A DNA stretch of 64,000 bases, from the NCBI RefSeq assembly GCF_002699985.1, contig NZ_LKBT01000034.1, positions 310,001-374,000 on the forward strand. The letters are read 5' to 3'. Made by a program: the position numbers and the translations under genes. Shown one piece after another: positions 26,710-35,015 of the stretch; position 1 is the stretch's first letter; the number at the start of each line of letters is the position of its first letter. The notes beneath the pieces were generated by a model. That model made no database searches, was not told the DNA's origin, and saw only the letters and a list, made by a program, of their open reading frames with translations. This stretch comes from Pseudomonas sp. ICMP 561 (GTDB lineage: Bacteria > Pseudomonadota > Gammaproteobacteria > Pseudomonadales > Pseudomonadaceae).

Positions 26710-27206
26710 GCTGGATACCGCAACAGATAGCAGTGATAAAGCGCGTCGGCTACATAGCGTTCTACCGAGCGCACCGAAACGCTCATTCGTTCAGCAATCT
26801 GCTTGTAGGGCATGCCTTCACACTGAGCCAGCAGAAAGGCCTGGCGGACTTTGGGTTTCAAGCCATCCAGCATCTTCGCAATGCTCTCCAGCAACTCGAA
26901 AACCAGCTCCCGGGACTCGGGCGAAGGCGACTCGTTGCAGGGTAAATGGGCGATGGCTTCAAGATAGGCGCGCTCCAGCTCCTCGCGTCGCCAATGATCG
27001 ATAACGATCCCTTTGGCAACAGTGCGCAGAAACGCACGGGGCGCCTTCAGCTCGAGCAATTCGTGGCGATTGAGCAGCCGGACAAACGTATCCTGCGCCA
27101 GATCCGCTGCATCGGCTGCATTGCCCAGCTTGCTGCGCAGCCAGGTGTTGAGCCAGCCGTGATGATCGATGTAAAGCGAACGCAGTGTGGCGTGATGAGA
27201 AGGCAT
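26706..27206 (-). CDS. ECF sigma factor, FecI family (iron starvation)
   Basis: 166 residues if started at ATG 27206 (MPSHHATLRSLYIDHHGWLN). An in-frame ATG at 27278 would place the start upstream of the Fur-like box, so it is rejected. Region 2 is NAADAADLAQDTFVRLLNR, region 4 CEGMPYKQIAERMSVSVRSVERYV. It directs transcription of the receptor gene when the siderophore is bound and iron is low. Iron control is supported by the Fur-like box just upstream. Confidence 0.94.
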   Translation of the reverse strand: MPSHHATLRSLYIDHHGWLNTWLRSKLGNAADAADLAQDTFVRLLNRHELLELKAPRAFLRTVAKGIVIDHWRREELERAYLEAIAHLPCNESPSPESRELVFELLESIAKMLDGLKPKVRQAFLLAQCEGMPYKQIAERMSVSVRSVERYVADALYHCYLLRYPA

Positions 27207-27236
27207 CGTGGCGCGCCATCCCAGCGCGGCGTAAAT

Positions 27237-27255
27237 GATAATGAGTCGCATTGTG
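27237..27255 (-). promoter_or_regulatory. Candidate Fur box upstream of the FecI-type sigma gene
   Basis: GATAATGAGTCGCATTGTG agrees with the 19-bp Fur consensus GATAATGATAATCATTATC at 13 positions, with the first eight bases identical. It sits 31 bases before the chosen start, where Fur sites of iron-starvation sigma genes are expected. Confidence 0.6.
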
Positions 27256-27312
27256 TTAAAGCGCTGCACAATTTGCAACTGCTTAAGGGATGGGACGCCA
27301 GTCGCGTGTGGC

Positions 27313-27834
27313 TTATGCCCTCAGGTATTGCAGGACGGTCTTGATGCTGGCCAGTGGCGGCGCGGACATTAACTGCCCCGTCGGGCACCACGGATAACTG
27401 ACCTGCTGCAACCAATCCATCACCGGCTCCACCTCTGCAGCCGGGCAGACCAGCATCTGCTCGATGGTGATCTTCAAATGCGTCGCCAATCCTGAATCAA
27501 ACTGCCAGTCATATTGCCCGCAACCAAAGCGCAGATCTCCGGTGGCCTTATCCGACATCCCCACCAGCCACGCGCAGTGATGCTCGGTCGCCTCCTCGGT
27601 CGGCGGCTCACCGATGCAGAACGTATAGACGTTTTCATAGGTCTGCCCGAAACGCCGCACCAGCACCTCCGCGATACCGTCCCGGCCTTCGACTGTGGGC
27701 GGGAATGAAATGGCCCCGGTGTGGACAACCATCTCCAGTGTGGCGTTGTTGGTGAATGATTGGCGTAGCAAATGCGGGCGATTGCCGTCTTTGGCGAGGA
27801 TGTAGTGTTCGATGGCTTGGGCTGGGGTGGGCAT
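27313..27834 (-). CDS. NTF2/SnoaL-like protein of unknown function
   Basis: 173 residues. The opening MPTPAQAIEHYILAKDGNRPHLLRQSF and later ATLEMVVHTGAISFPPTVEGRDGIAEVLVRRFG are typical of the cone-shaped NTF2-like/SnoaL fold, which serves as enzyme or small-ligand pocket. No catalytic set can be named. It lies upstream of the FecI-type gene on the same strand with about 106 bases between, including the Fur-like box, so it is probably independent. Confidence is for a real gene of this fold, not for function. Confidence 0.75.
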   Translation of the reverse strand: MPTPAQAIEHYILAKDGNRPHLLRQSFTNNATLEMVVHTGAISFPPTVEGRDGIAEVLVRRFGQTYENVYTFCIGEPPTEEATEHHCAWLVGMSDKATGDLRFGCGQYDWQFDSGLATHLKITIEQMLVCPAAEVEPVMDWLQQVSYPWCPTGQLMSAPPLASIKTVLQYLRA

Positions 27835-27936
27835 TGAGGGGCTCTTTTTGTTTGGAAAATGACTTGGACGATCAGCCTATCGTATGCCCTGATTCACAGG
27901 GCCGATCAAACCAGATCCCCCTTTGAAATGCGTTTT

Positions 27937-28026
27937 TGTAGGAGTGAGCTTGCTCGCGATAGCGTCAGCTCATGCGATAAATTTGTCGACCAGGAAATCG
28001 AATCGCGAGCAAGCTCACTCCTACAG
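27937..28026. repeat. REP hairpin pair, family C (GTAGGAGTGAGCTTGCTCGCG), copy 1
   Basis: Arms GTAGGAGTGAGCTTGCTCGCGAT and its complement enclose about 45 bases including ATGCGATAAATTTGTCGACC. A near-identical copy lies at 29875-29965, so the comM gene is bracketed by direct repeats. With its leader (27923-27936) and trailer (28027-28065) it fills most of the 340-base gap before comM. Confidence 0.9.
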
Positions 28027-28065
28027 GTCCAATGTTTGCTGCGCAACAGCGCGGTGTCTCGGACA
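28021..28065 (+). repeat. Conserved REP trailer module Z, copy behind a family C hairpin
   Basis: The sequence after the hairpin, containing ATGTTTGCTGCGCAACAGCG and CGGTGTCTCGGACAC, recurs after the family D hairpins at 48962-49004 and, reversed, at 32701-32747. Confidence 0.6.
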
Positions 28066-28174
28066 CAACGCTATCTCTCATTGTGGGCATGCATTAACAC
28101 CCTGTATCCATTCATTCCTTCAAAGCTCGCCCCAATGTCGCAGGATGCGAGGATCGTTTTTTCAAGGAAGAATC

Positions 28175-29668
28175 ATGTCTCTGGCCATTGTTCATAGTCG
28201 TGCCCAAGTGGGCGTTGAGGCACCTGCGGTTACGGTCGAAGCGCACCTTGCGAACGGTCTGCCTGCGCTGACGCTGGTGGGTTTGCCGGAAGGTGCGGTG
28301 CGGGAAAGCAAGGATCGGGTGCGCAGTGCGATTCTCAATTCCGGGCTGAAATTTCCGGATCGGCGTATCACGCTCAACCTCGCGCCCGCTGATCTGCCCA
28401 AGGACGGCGGCCGATTTGATCTGGCGATCGCTTTGGGTTTGCTGGCTGCCAGTGGTCAGGTGCCATTGGTGGCGTTGCAGGATGTGGAATGCCTCGGCGA
28501 ACTGGCGTTGTCGGGTGCAATTCGGCCGATTCAGGGTGTGTTGCCTGCAGCGTTGGCAGCACGCGCGGCGCAACGCACGCTGATCATCCCGGCGGTAAAT
28601 GCTGAAGAGGCGTGTCTGGCGTCGGGTTTACGGGTGATTGCGGTCAATCATTTGCTGGAGCTGGTGGCGCATTTCAACGGACAGACGCCTATCACGCCGT
28701 ACCAGTCCAGCGGGCTCATACATCAGGCCATGCCTTATCCGGACCTCAGCGAAGTGCAGGGCCAGACGGCCGCCAAACGGGCGCTGATCATTGCCGCTGC
28801 TGGCGCGCACAACTTACTTTTTAGCGGCCCACCCGGCACCGGCAAAACCCTGCTCGCCAGCCGCTTGCCGGGTTTGCTGCCACCGCTGGATGAGTATGAG
28901 GCGCTGGAAGTGGCGGCGATTCAGTCGGTCGCCAGCCAGATCCCGCTGACCAGTTGGCCGCAGCGTCCGTTTCGTCAGCCGCATCACTCGGCATCCGGCC
29001 CCGCATTGGTCGGCGGGGGCAGTCGACCACAGCCCGGTGAGATCACCCTCGCCCATCACGGCGTTCTGTTTCTTGATGAGTTGCCGGAGTTTGATCGCCG
29101 GGTGCTTGAGGTGCTTCGCGAGCCTCTGGAGTCAGGCCACATCGTGATCTCTCGAGCGCGGGATCGGGTGCGGTTTCCGGCGCGCTTTCAATTGGTCGCC
29201 GCGATGAACCCCTGCCCCTGTGGATATCTTGGCGAGCCGACCGGAAGGTGCCGGTGTTCGACGGAGCAGATTCAGCGCTACCGCAACAAACTGTCCGGAC
29301 CGTTGCTGGACCGTATTGATCTGCACCTGACCGTCGCCCGAGAAACCACCGCTCTCAACCCGAATGTTCAAGGCGGTGAAACCACGGCCAGCGCTGCTGC
29401 AATCGTCGCCCAGGCACGGGATCGCCAGAACCGACGTCAGGGGTGCGCGAATGCGTTTCTGGATATGCCCGGTCTGCGCAAGCATTGCGTGTTAACCAGT
29501 GAAGACGAGGCCTGGCTCGAAACGGCATGTGAGCGATTGACCTTGTCGCTGCGTTCGGCGCATCGGCTGTTGAAGGTGGCAAGGACGTTGGCCGATCTGG
29601 AGCAGGTGGACGAGATTAATCGCAGCCATGTTGCGGAGGCGTTGCAGTACCGGCCGGCGAGTGGTTGA
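28175..29668 (+). CDS. comM: ComM / YifB-family AAA+ Mg-chelatase-like ATPase
   Basis: 497 residues from ATG 28175 (MSLAIVHSRAQVGVEAPAVTVEAHL). The N-terminal Lon-protease-like/ChlI domain (about 1-165) precedes an AAA+ core with Walker A GPPGTGKT (about 218-225), Walker B VLFLDELPEF and the family signature MNPCPCGYLG with the cysteine-rich GRCRCSTEQIQRY insert, then the C-terminal Mg-chelatase domain. ComM is a hexameric helicase that drives branch migration in natural transformation; many non-competent bacteria keep it as YifB. Upstream in-frame ORF sequence is repeat-derived and rejected as coding. Confidence 0.94.
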   Translation: MSLAIVHSRAQVGVEAPAVTVEAHLANGLPALTLVGLPEGAVRESKDRVRSAILNSGLKFPDRRITLNLAPADLPKDGGRFDLAIALGLLAASGQVPLVALQDVECLGELALSGAIRPIQGVLPAALAARAAQRTLIIPAVNAEEACLASGLRVIAVNHLLELVAHFNGQTPITPYQSSGLIHQAMPYPDLSEVQGQTAAKRALIIAAAGAHNLLFSGPPGTGKTLLASRLPGLLPPLDEYEALEVAAIQSVASQIPLTSWPQRPFRQPHHSASGPALVGGGSRPQPGEITLAHHGVLFLDELPEFDRRVLEVLREPLESGHIVISRARDRVRFPARFQLVAAMNPCPCGYLGEPTGRCRCSTEQIQRYRNKLSGPLLDRIDLHLTVARETTALNPNVQGGETTASAAAIVAQARDRQNRRQGCANAFLDMPGLRKHCVLTSEDEAWLETACERLTLSLRSAHRLLKVARTLADLEQVDEINRSHVAEALQYRPASG

Positions 29669-29739
29669 AATTGCTGGTTCTGCGGGATTGCGCCTATCAA
29701 AAAATATTCAATCATCTGATTTGGAATACTTTTTACCTG

Positions 29740-29761
29740 TAGGAGCGCGCTTGCCCGCGAA
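29740..29761 (+). repeat. Single REP arm, family E
   Basis: GTAGGAGCGCGCTTGCCCGC followed by GA, with no partner arm downstream; a solitary or eroded element in the comM 3' region. Confidence 0.65.
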
Positions 29762-29874
29762 TCGGTCTGTCGGCTGATAAATATATCGGCTGTGCTGACG
29801 CTATCGTCCGGATGCGGCCCAGACCAAGTGCTCTAGTTAAAAATGAAATAACCAACTGAACTTAAGTGCTTTTC

Positions 29875-29965
29875 TGTAGGAGTGAGCTTGCTCGCGATAA
29901 GCCTCAGTTCATGCGATAAATTTGTCGACCAAGAAATCGAATCGCGAGCAAGCTCACTCCTACAG
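29875..29965. repeat. REP hairpin pair, family C, copy 2
   Basis: Nearly identical to 27937-28026 including the non-palindromic centre, with only a few substitutions. Its leader (AAGTGCTTTTCTG) and trailer are degenerate forms of the Y and Z modules. Together with the single family E arm it explains the 358-base gap after comM. Confidence 0.9.
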
Positions 29966-30027
29966 GGGGCCGTGTTTGTTGGCAGACGGCGGGGCGCCAT
30001 GGACGCTGCTCGGCAGGTCCACGATAA

Positions 30028-30411
30028 CTAAATAACCAGCTCAACCTGTGCGCCGCTGAATATAGTTTGCAATTCGTCTTTTAATGCGGAGAACTGCGTT
30101 AACGAGTTGGTACTGTCTGGCGGTATTTCCGCCACAAAAATTGAGTCGCCAAAAAAATCTATATACTCAGGTTTGACTAATACTTCGAGACTGTCCGAAC
30201 GCAAACTAACCTTTGCGATTGCATCAGGCATCTCATAGTCTGCTTCATGTGTTTGAAAGCCGATACCATCATTGACAGTCGCGTTATCTTCATCGTCCAG
30301 GCGGGTAATCATCATGAAGTTGGCAGGATTTTCTGGGTCATCACCCAAGGCAATTATTAATACTCCGTCTTCCTCGTAGCACTTGATGGTCGACGCAACA
30401 AACTTTTTCAT
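30028..30411 (-). CDS. Putative Imm10-family immunity protein, orphan
   Basis: 127 residues from ATG 30411 (MKKFVASTIKCYEEDGVLII); an upstream ATG 33 bases earlier would add 11 basic residues without support. Acidic, with GDDPENPANFMMITRLDDED and a C-terminal LKDELQTIFSG, resembling Imm10 proteins that neutralise contact-dependent or polymorphic toxins. No toxin gene is nearby. Codon use is clearly more AT-rich than in flanking core genes (AATAATTATT runs), suggesting recent acquisition. The Imm10 assignment is from pattern memory and only moderately certain; a real gene is likely. Confidence 0.6.
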   Translation of the reverse strand: MKKFVASTIKCYEEDGVLIIALGDDPENPANFMMITRLDDEDNATVNDGIGFQTHEADYEMPDAIAKVSLRSDSLEVLVKPEYIDFFGDSIFVAEIPPDSTNSLTQFSALKDELQTIFSGAQVELVI

Positions 30412-30522
30412 TATATCCTTCCTTCGTCGCATGACCGAGGGCATCGCTTCAGCCCAAGGTTCAGGCCTTATGAGGCGGCCAGGCTCGGAATATATATCAG
30501 AACTATCGGACCGGACAAGGCA

Positions 30523-30810
30523 ATGAAGGACTCAGAAAAAACGGTGCAAAAGATAGAGGTAGCCGTTCAGGCGATTGCTGAAGAAATCATGCGCAATAAA
30601 AATAATTCTTTGTCATTCGCAACAAATGAGCAATTGGAAAAATTTAAAGCGGCGCTAGATACGGCATTAAATAAAATAATTCTCGGCAGTGTTCCTGAAA
30701 AAAGTGATCGCAATCTTGGTTTGGCGAGAATCATTGTAGATCAATGGCCCTATGAGTTTGGCTTGGGGATTAAAGTTGTTGAGGCGGAACAGGCTTATAA
30801 AGATTTATAA
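30523..30810 (+). CDS. Unknown small acidic/helical protein in AT-rich patch
   Basis: 95 residues starting MKDSEKTVQKIEVAVQAIAE, mostly helical, with SLSFATNEQLEKFKAALDTA and a hydrophobic end (WPYEFGLGIKVVEAEQ). I do not recognise the family. A/T-rich third positions (AATAAAATAATT) contrast with flanking genes. It is divergent from the Imm10-like gene with 111 bases between starts; such small genes beside immunity genes are often further immunity or antitoxin genes, which is inference. The start could also be a later codon, but the ATG with GGACAAGGCA upstream is reasonable. Confidence 0.6.
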   Translation: MKDSEKTVQKIEVAVQAIAEEIMRNKNNSLSFATNEQLEKFKAALDTALNKIILGSVPEKSDRNLGLARIIVDQWPYEFGLGIKVVEAEQAYKDL

Positions 30811-30848
30811 CTGCTTTTGGCTTGTGACCACCGTAGCTGTCGCCTAGG

Positions 30849-31042
30849 TTGAAATGCGTTTTTTGGAGCGTGTGGGCGGCATTCCGAGTTGCCCGCGAAT
30901 CATTCGATGAGTTAGGTCAGGCACGCCGCGTTATCGTTCTTCGCGGGCAAGCCACGATCCCACATAGACCGCGTTAGTCCGTAGGACCGGCTAAAGCCGG
31001 TCCTACAAGGTCAAGCTTGCAGGCAACAATAGAATCTTCCAC
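30849..31042 (+). repeat. Composite REP block: leader Y, interrupted family E pair, short family A hairpin, trailer X
   Basis: Order: TTGAAATGCGTTTT leader (30849-30862); family E arm with an extra segment GTGGGCGGCATTCCGAG (about 30872-30888); second E arm (30939-30965); a compact family A hairpin (30981-31006, 12-bp perfect stem with AA loop, inner part deleted); and the X trailer (31019-31042). The same E-then-A order with similar spacer occurs at 37777-38016. Confidence 0.7.
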
Positions 31043-31234
31043 ATGTGAAGGATTTGTCACACATCAGGCTGTGGGCAAACCTCAAGTTTTCCACAGGTTG
31101 GTTTCCTACAGCCAGAAGGGAGTTATCCACAGATCGCCAGCGTCCTGTGCCGACAGTCGTGTCCACCTCAACGGATTAACCTCTCTCCCGGCTGAATATT
31201 CAGCTACTGGATTTGGCGATCTGGTTGTGGATCG
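31035..31234. other. Gene-free stretch with a cluster of DnaA-box-like 9-mers
   Basis: The 31043-31397 interval has no convincing gene. It contains TTTTCCACA (31087-31095) and TTATCCACA (31123-31131), both fitting the relaxed DnaA consensus TTWTNCACA, plus one-mismatch forms at 31035-31043 and 31053-31061 and a two-mismatch reverse form at 31226-31234. Whether it binds DnaA is unknown; perfect TTATCCACA words also occur inside the receptor gene near 24.63 and 24.93 kb, so chance is possible. Confidence 0.35.
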
Positions 31235-31397
31235 ATACATTGACCATTCAAGTGTGGGCAGATCTTGTCCAAGCTTTATGGCTGTTGTGTGCGGGAGATC
31301 TTCGGGTCTGCCGGTTTCGGTCCGCCGGTTCGCCAACCTGCACACAGCCGCCACCTATTCGTTTGGCGATGTTTAGGCGGTGGAGTCATTTCTTTTA

Positions 31398-31928
31398 ATG
31401 GACTTCTACCTGATGGATAAACACATTCAGCCACACCACATCCCCATGCTCTTCATCCGCCAGAAAAAACACATGCACGCCATTTGCCTCGAAGGCCAGG
31501 TCTGGTTCTGCGCGCGCGACCTTGGCTATCTGATGGGGATTTTTCTGGATGAGCACCGCGCTCGCAAACTGGCACCCGACCAGCGCAAAACCGTTTTTCT
31601 GGAGCGCTATGGCGTGACAAAGGACGCGTTGATGATCAGCGAGTCAGGGGCCTACATGTTATTGCTCTATCAGCACGGCGCTCAAAACGGGCCGTTGCGC
31701 GAATGGCTTGAGCATCATGTGGTGCAGGCCTTGCGCGACAGGCATGAAGTCCCGACAGCGCAACGCCCGGTGCTGGGGTTGATGCATTGGCCAGAGATGA
31801 CCCTGAGTCTGCTGAACTGGCAGAACGAATCGTGGATTCGCGTGCGGGACATGCCAGAGATCTTGCTGGAGCGTTCACGGCAGAACGCCGGAAAGACTGC
31901 TTCGTGGTGGCGACGGTTGTTGGCGTAA
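31398..31928 (+). CDS. BRO-N (phage antirepressor-like) domain protein
   Basis: About 176 residues from ATG 31398; GTG 31380 and ATG 31413 are alternatives, none with a good ribosome site. The core (about 20-110) reads as a BRO-N domain: HAICLEGQVWFCARDLGYLMG, KTVFLERYGVTKDALMISESGAYMLLLYQHG and REWLEHHVVQALR. BRO-N proteins bind DNA and are common in phages and their remnants. The C-terminal 60 residues have no recognisable domain. It has no phage genes around it, so it is either a domesticated regulator or the last trace of a prophage. Confidence 0.72.
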   Translation: MDFYLMDKHIQPHHIPMLFIRQKKHMHAICLEGQVWFCARDLGYLMGIFLDEHRARKLAPDQRKTVFLERYGVTKDALMISESGAYMLLLYQHGAQNGPLREWLEHHVVQALRDRHEVPTAQRPVLGLMHWPEMTLSLLNWQNESWIRVRDMPEILLERSRQNAGKTASWWRRLLA

Positions 31929-31932
31929 GCCA

Positions 31933-32000
31933 TACAGTTGGCGCCGCGCACTGTATCTTGCGACACATCTGCCTCCTGCTTAAAGTGTCGCGCACTTAAG
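31933..32000. promoter_or_regulatory. Two inverted repeats upstream of the second LysE gene
   Basis: TACAGT..ACTGTA (31933-31955) and CTTAAAGTGTCGCGCACTTAAG (arms CTTAA-GTG / CAC-TTAAG, 31979-32000) lie in the 87 bases before the LysE start. They could be operators or leader hairpins; no regulator gene is adjacent. Confidence 0.3.
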
Positions 32001-32015
32001 TGAGGAAACATCCAG

Positions 32016-32660
32016 ATGGAATTCAACAACGGCTTCCTGCTCAGCCTCTCGCTGTGCTTGGAAATTGGCCTGGCCAATATGGCGATGATCAATATCGCCA
32101 TGCAGCGCGGTTTCGCTCAGGGTGTCTGGCTGGGGCTGGGCACCTGTGTTGGCGATTTGATTTACGCCGTGCTGGCGATGATGGGCATGGCAGTGTTGTT
32201 GCAATTCGAGGCGGTGCGCTGGGTGCTGTGGATTGGTGGCTCGCTGGTGCTCTGTTTCCTGAGCGTGAAAATGTTGCTCAGTGCTTTCAAGACTGACGGG
32301 ACGATGCAGCAGAGCGGTGAGCAATGGGGCAAGACCAATCTGGCGCTGTTCTCCAAGGGCGTCATGCTGGCGATGTCTTCGCCCAGCGCCATTCTGTGGT
32401 TTGCCGCTGTGGGCGGCGCGATCATTGCGCGTCAGGGGCATGACGTGGCGAGCGCGGGTCTGTTCCTGTCAGGCTTTTTTGCGGCGGGTCTGCTGTGGAC
32501 GATTTCACTGTGCGCGGTGGCCTGGCAAGGCGGTCGGCTCATCGGCGAGAAGCTGATGAAGTACACCTACATTGCGTCGGCGCTGATCTTTGCTTACTTC
32601 GCGGTGTATGTAGTGGTCAGTGGGTATGTGGAGTTTGTCGGGGCTCCGGTTGGTCTGTAG
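32016..32660 (+). CDS. LysE-family transporter
   Basis: 214 residues, about six membrane segments. The LysE pattern is recognisable (FLLSLSLCLEIGLANMAMINIAMQ, GLGTCVGDLIYAVLAMMG, WVLWIGGSLVLCFLSVKML, LAMSSPSAILWFAAVGGAI), but the first block lacks the usual SPGP motif, having EIGLANMAM instead. It is a distant member, so substrate and even direction are uncertain. Single-gene unit with GAGGAAACATCC before ATG. Its stop codon lies at the edge of a REP-related sequence. Confidence 0.85.
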   Translation: MEFNNGFLLSLSLCLEIGLANMAMINIAMQRGFAQGVWLGLGTCVGDLIYAVLAMMGMAVLLQFEAVRWVLWIGGSLVLCFLSVKMLLSAFKTDGTMQQSGEQWGKTNLALFSKGVMLAMSSPSAILWFAAVGGAIIARQGHDVASAGLFLSGFFAAGLLWTISLCAVAWQGGRLIGEKLMKYTYIASALIFAYFAVYVVVSGYVEFVGAPVGL

Positions 32661-32700
32661 GGCCAACATGCACTCCCTTGCATTGAAATGCAGCTGCCCC

Positions 32701-32848
32701 GGTGTTGATGGCACCGCGCTGTCGCGCAGCAAACATAGGGCCTGTAGGAGCTGCCGAAGGCTGCGATCGCGGTGTATCAGGACAAATGCTTCCCAGCCTT
32801 CGGCAGCTCCTACAGAAAATGCATTTCAATCCAGTGGTTTGCATGGTG
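32701..32848 (-). repeat. Dispersed ~145-bp repeat with family D hairpin (GTAGGAGCTGCCGAAGGCTGCG), copy 1
   Basis: The hairpin pair is at 32742-32815. On the minus strand the whole block, from the Y leader (TTGAAATGCATTTTCTG) through the hairpin to the Z trailer (ATGTTTGCTGCGCGACAGCG), matches 48862-49004 with few changes. A partial further trailer follows to about 32895. Confidence 0.85.
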
Positions 32849-32915
32849 CTCGTGCGCTCCTACAGTTCTATGTTTGCAGCGCGAAAGCATGGTGTCAGCA
32901 AAACCGACCTTCAAT

Positions 32916-32940
32916 AAAAAACGCCCCGAAGGGCGTTTTT
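32916..32940 (-). terminator. Terminator of the chemoreceptor gene
   Basis: AAAAAACGCCC pairs with GGGCGTTTTT around CGAA, 17 bases past the stop of the minus-strand chemoreceptor gene. T run on both strands. Confidence 0.88.
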
Positions 32941-32956
32941 GTTTATCACTTAACCC

Positions 32957-34933
32957 TCAACGAAACCGGTCAACCTCGGTGCGCAAATCAGCGGCCAGGG
33001 TGTTCAGTTCTTCTGCGGTGATAGCCAGGTGCGAGACAACTTCACGTTGTTCGCTGTTGGCCAGGGCAATGCTTTGCAGGTTGCTGCTCAACAAGGTAGC
33101 GGTGCTGCTTTGTTCCTGGGTAGCGGTGGTGATTGCGGCGAATTGCTGACCGGCCGAGCGGCTTTGCTCGTCGATCTGTTCAAGCGCGGCAGCCACTTTG
33201 GCGTTACGTGCCAGGCCTTCCTGCATCTGGGCATTGCCCTGTTGCATGGTGGAGATGGCGTTGCCGGTCTCTTGCTGGATGCTGGTGATCATCCCGGAGA
33301 TTTCGTTGGTCGCATCCCGCGTACGGGTTGCCAGGCTACGCACTTCGTCAGCCACCACGGCGAAACCACGGCCTTGTTCGCCAGCCCGTGCCGCTTCGAT
33401 GGCCGCGTTGAGGGCCAGCAGGTTGGTCTGATCGGCAATCGAGGTAATCACACCGACGATGCTGCCGATTTCCTGAGAGCGTTGCCCCAAGGTATTAATG
33501 ACCGATGCAGTGCTGTTGATAGAGGCAGCAATCTGCTCCAGGGACGACGAGGCTTCCTGCATCGAGGCGCGACCGATACGGGTCTGCTGAGCGTTTTCCT
33601 GAGCCAGACGTTCGGTGTTGCCCATGTTGTCGGCGATGTTCAGCGACGTGGCACTGAATTCTTCGACCGCGCCCGCCATGCTGACGATTTCACCCGATTG
33701 CTGTTCCATGCCGCGATAAGCACCGCCGGACAGACCGGACAGCTCATGGGCGCGGCTGCTGACTTGTTGAGCGGCCGTGCGGATGTGAGAAACCATGGTC
33801 GACAGGGCTTCGCCCATCTTGTTGAAGCTGGTTGCCAGTTGGCCAATTTCGTCATGGCTGCTGATGTTCAGGCGCACGCTCAAATCACCGGCACCCAGTG
33901 CTTCGGCCTGACGCACCAGCTCAGACAGCGGACGCAGTTTGCTGCGCAGCAGCCAGATGGCGGAGCCCACGGCAATCAACATCGCCAACAGGCTGCCGAT
34001 GGCCAGTTGCGTACCGACGTTCCAGGTCACGGCGCTGATTTCGTCTTTGGGCATGTTCGCCAGAACGGTCCACGGCCCACCGCTGAAGGGTTGGGCAACG
34101 CTATAGAAATCCTCGCTGGTATCGCTCCAGTACTGCCCTTTACCCGGCTGCTTGCCTAAATCAGCGACCGCTTTGCCCGCCTGCTCAAGTGCCTGCACGC
34201 CTGCTGGCGGCACCAGCCAGCGGTTCTGATCATCGAGCAGGGCCAGAGAGCCGGTTTTGCCGATGCGGAAGTTTTTCAGGTTTTCGAACTGGGTTTTCTC
34301 TGCGTCGGTGTAATCGAAGCCGACGAACAACACCGCAATGACTTTGCCGGAGCTGTCTTTCACGGGGGTGTATTGCGTCATGTAGGAGCGCTCGAACAGC
34401 ACGGCTTTACCGACGTAGCCCTGACCTGACATCAAGCGGTCGTATGCAGGGTGCTTGCGGTCGAGCATTGTGCCGATGGCTCTGCTGCCATCCTGCTTGG
34501 TCAGCGAGGTGCTGATGCGGATGAACTCGTCGCCGCTGCGCACGAAGACCGTCGCCACGCCTTCAGTCAGTTGACGGAACTCGTCAACTTCCTTGAAGTT
34601 GTTGTTCAGCGCGTGGTCTCCCAGGATCAGGCTGGGTGTCTGTGTCCCGGCGACTGTAATCGGTTGGTCCGCCTGAACGGTAAGGCCACTGGCGAAACGC
34701 TTTTCAAACAACCCGCTCAGACGCTGGGTGCTGACCCGCAGTGTGCTGTGAAACGTGTTGAGCTGGTCGGCCAGCAAGCGAGCCTCACTCGACATGTGCT
34801 CTTCACGAATGACGAGGTTGGCGGAGTCCAGCGAGCGCAACGCGAAGACGGTACTGCCGGAGATGACAACAGCCAGAATAACGGCCAGAGCAATACCGAG
34901 TTGCGAAGCAATTCGTGCACGGGGCTTGGACAT
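32957..34933 (-). CDS. Methyl-accepting chemotaxis protein with Cache-type sensor
   Basis: 658 residues. First membrane helix at about 9-32 ([23 protein letters not shown]), then a large periplasmic region (about 33-305) resembling the fused Cache_3/Cache_2 sensor ([41 protein letters not shown]). Second membrane helix about 311-332, HAMP, then the MCP signalling domain with the invariant tip [20 protein letters not shown]. No C-terminal CheR-docking pentapeptide is visible (ends EVDRFR). The ligand is unknown; organic acids, phosphate or polyamines are ligands of similar receptors. Monocistronic, with its own terminator. Confidence 0.93.
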   Translation of the reverse strand: MSKPRARIASQLGIALAVILAVVISGSTVFALRSLDSANLVIREEHMSSEARLLADQLNTFHSTLRVSTQRLSGLFEKRFASGLTVQADQPITVAGTQTPSLILGDHALNNNFKEVDEFRQLTEGVATVFVRSGDEFIRISTSLTKQDGSRAIGTMLDRKHPAYDRLMSGQGYVGKAVLFERSYMTQYTPVKDSSGKVIAVLFVGFDYTDAEKTQFENLKNFRIGKTGSLALLDDQNRWLVPPAGVQALEQAGKAVADLGKQPGKGQYWSDTSEDFYSVAQPFSGGPWTVLANMPKDEISAVTWNVGTQLAIGSLLAMLIAVGSAIWLLRSKLRPLSELVRQAEALGAGDLSVRLNISSHDEIGQLATSFNKMGEALSTMVSHIRTAAQQVSSRAHELSGLSGGAYRGMEQQSGEIVSMAGAVEEFSATSLNIADNMGNTERLAQENAQQTRIGRASMQEASSSLEQIAASINSTASVINTLGQRSQEIGSIVGVITSIADQTNLLALNAAIEAARAGEQGRGFAVVADEVRSLATRTRDATNEISGMITSIQQETGNAISTMQQGNAQMQEGLARNAKVAAALEQIDEQSRSAGQQFAAITTATQEQSSTATLLSSNLQSIALANSEQREVVSHLAITAEELNTLAADLRTEVDRFR

Positions 34934-35015
34934 GACGGCTCCTGGCCGAACGGAGGGTCTTGAGTGACCTCTAATAGCCGTTCAGCTGAATGTAATTAAG
35001 TGAAGGTAGCCTTGG

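Noticed and set aside
27859-28174. In-frame extension of comM upstream and a small ORF over the repeats
   Set aside because: The sequence is the family C hairpin with leader and trailer; ComM homology starts at ATG 28175.
31017-31376. 119-codon plus-strand frame in the gap before the BRO-N gene
   Set aside because: Begins inside the repeated trailer module, lacks a ribosome site and resembles no protein family; a minus-strand frame there is equally unconvincing.
32016-32660. Possibility that the second LysE-like gene is a paralogue duplicated from 10809-11435
   Set aside because: The two proteins share only the general fold; key motifs differ, so no recent duplication.
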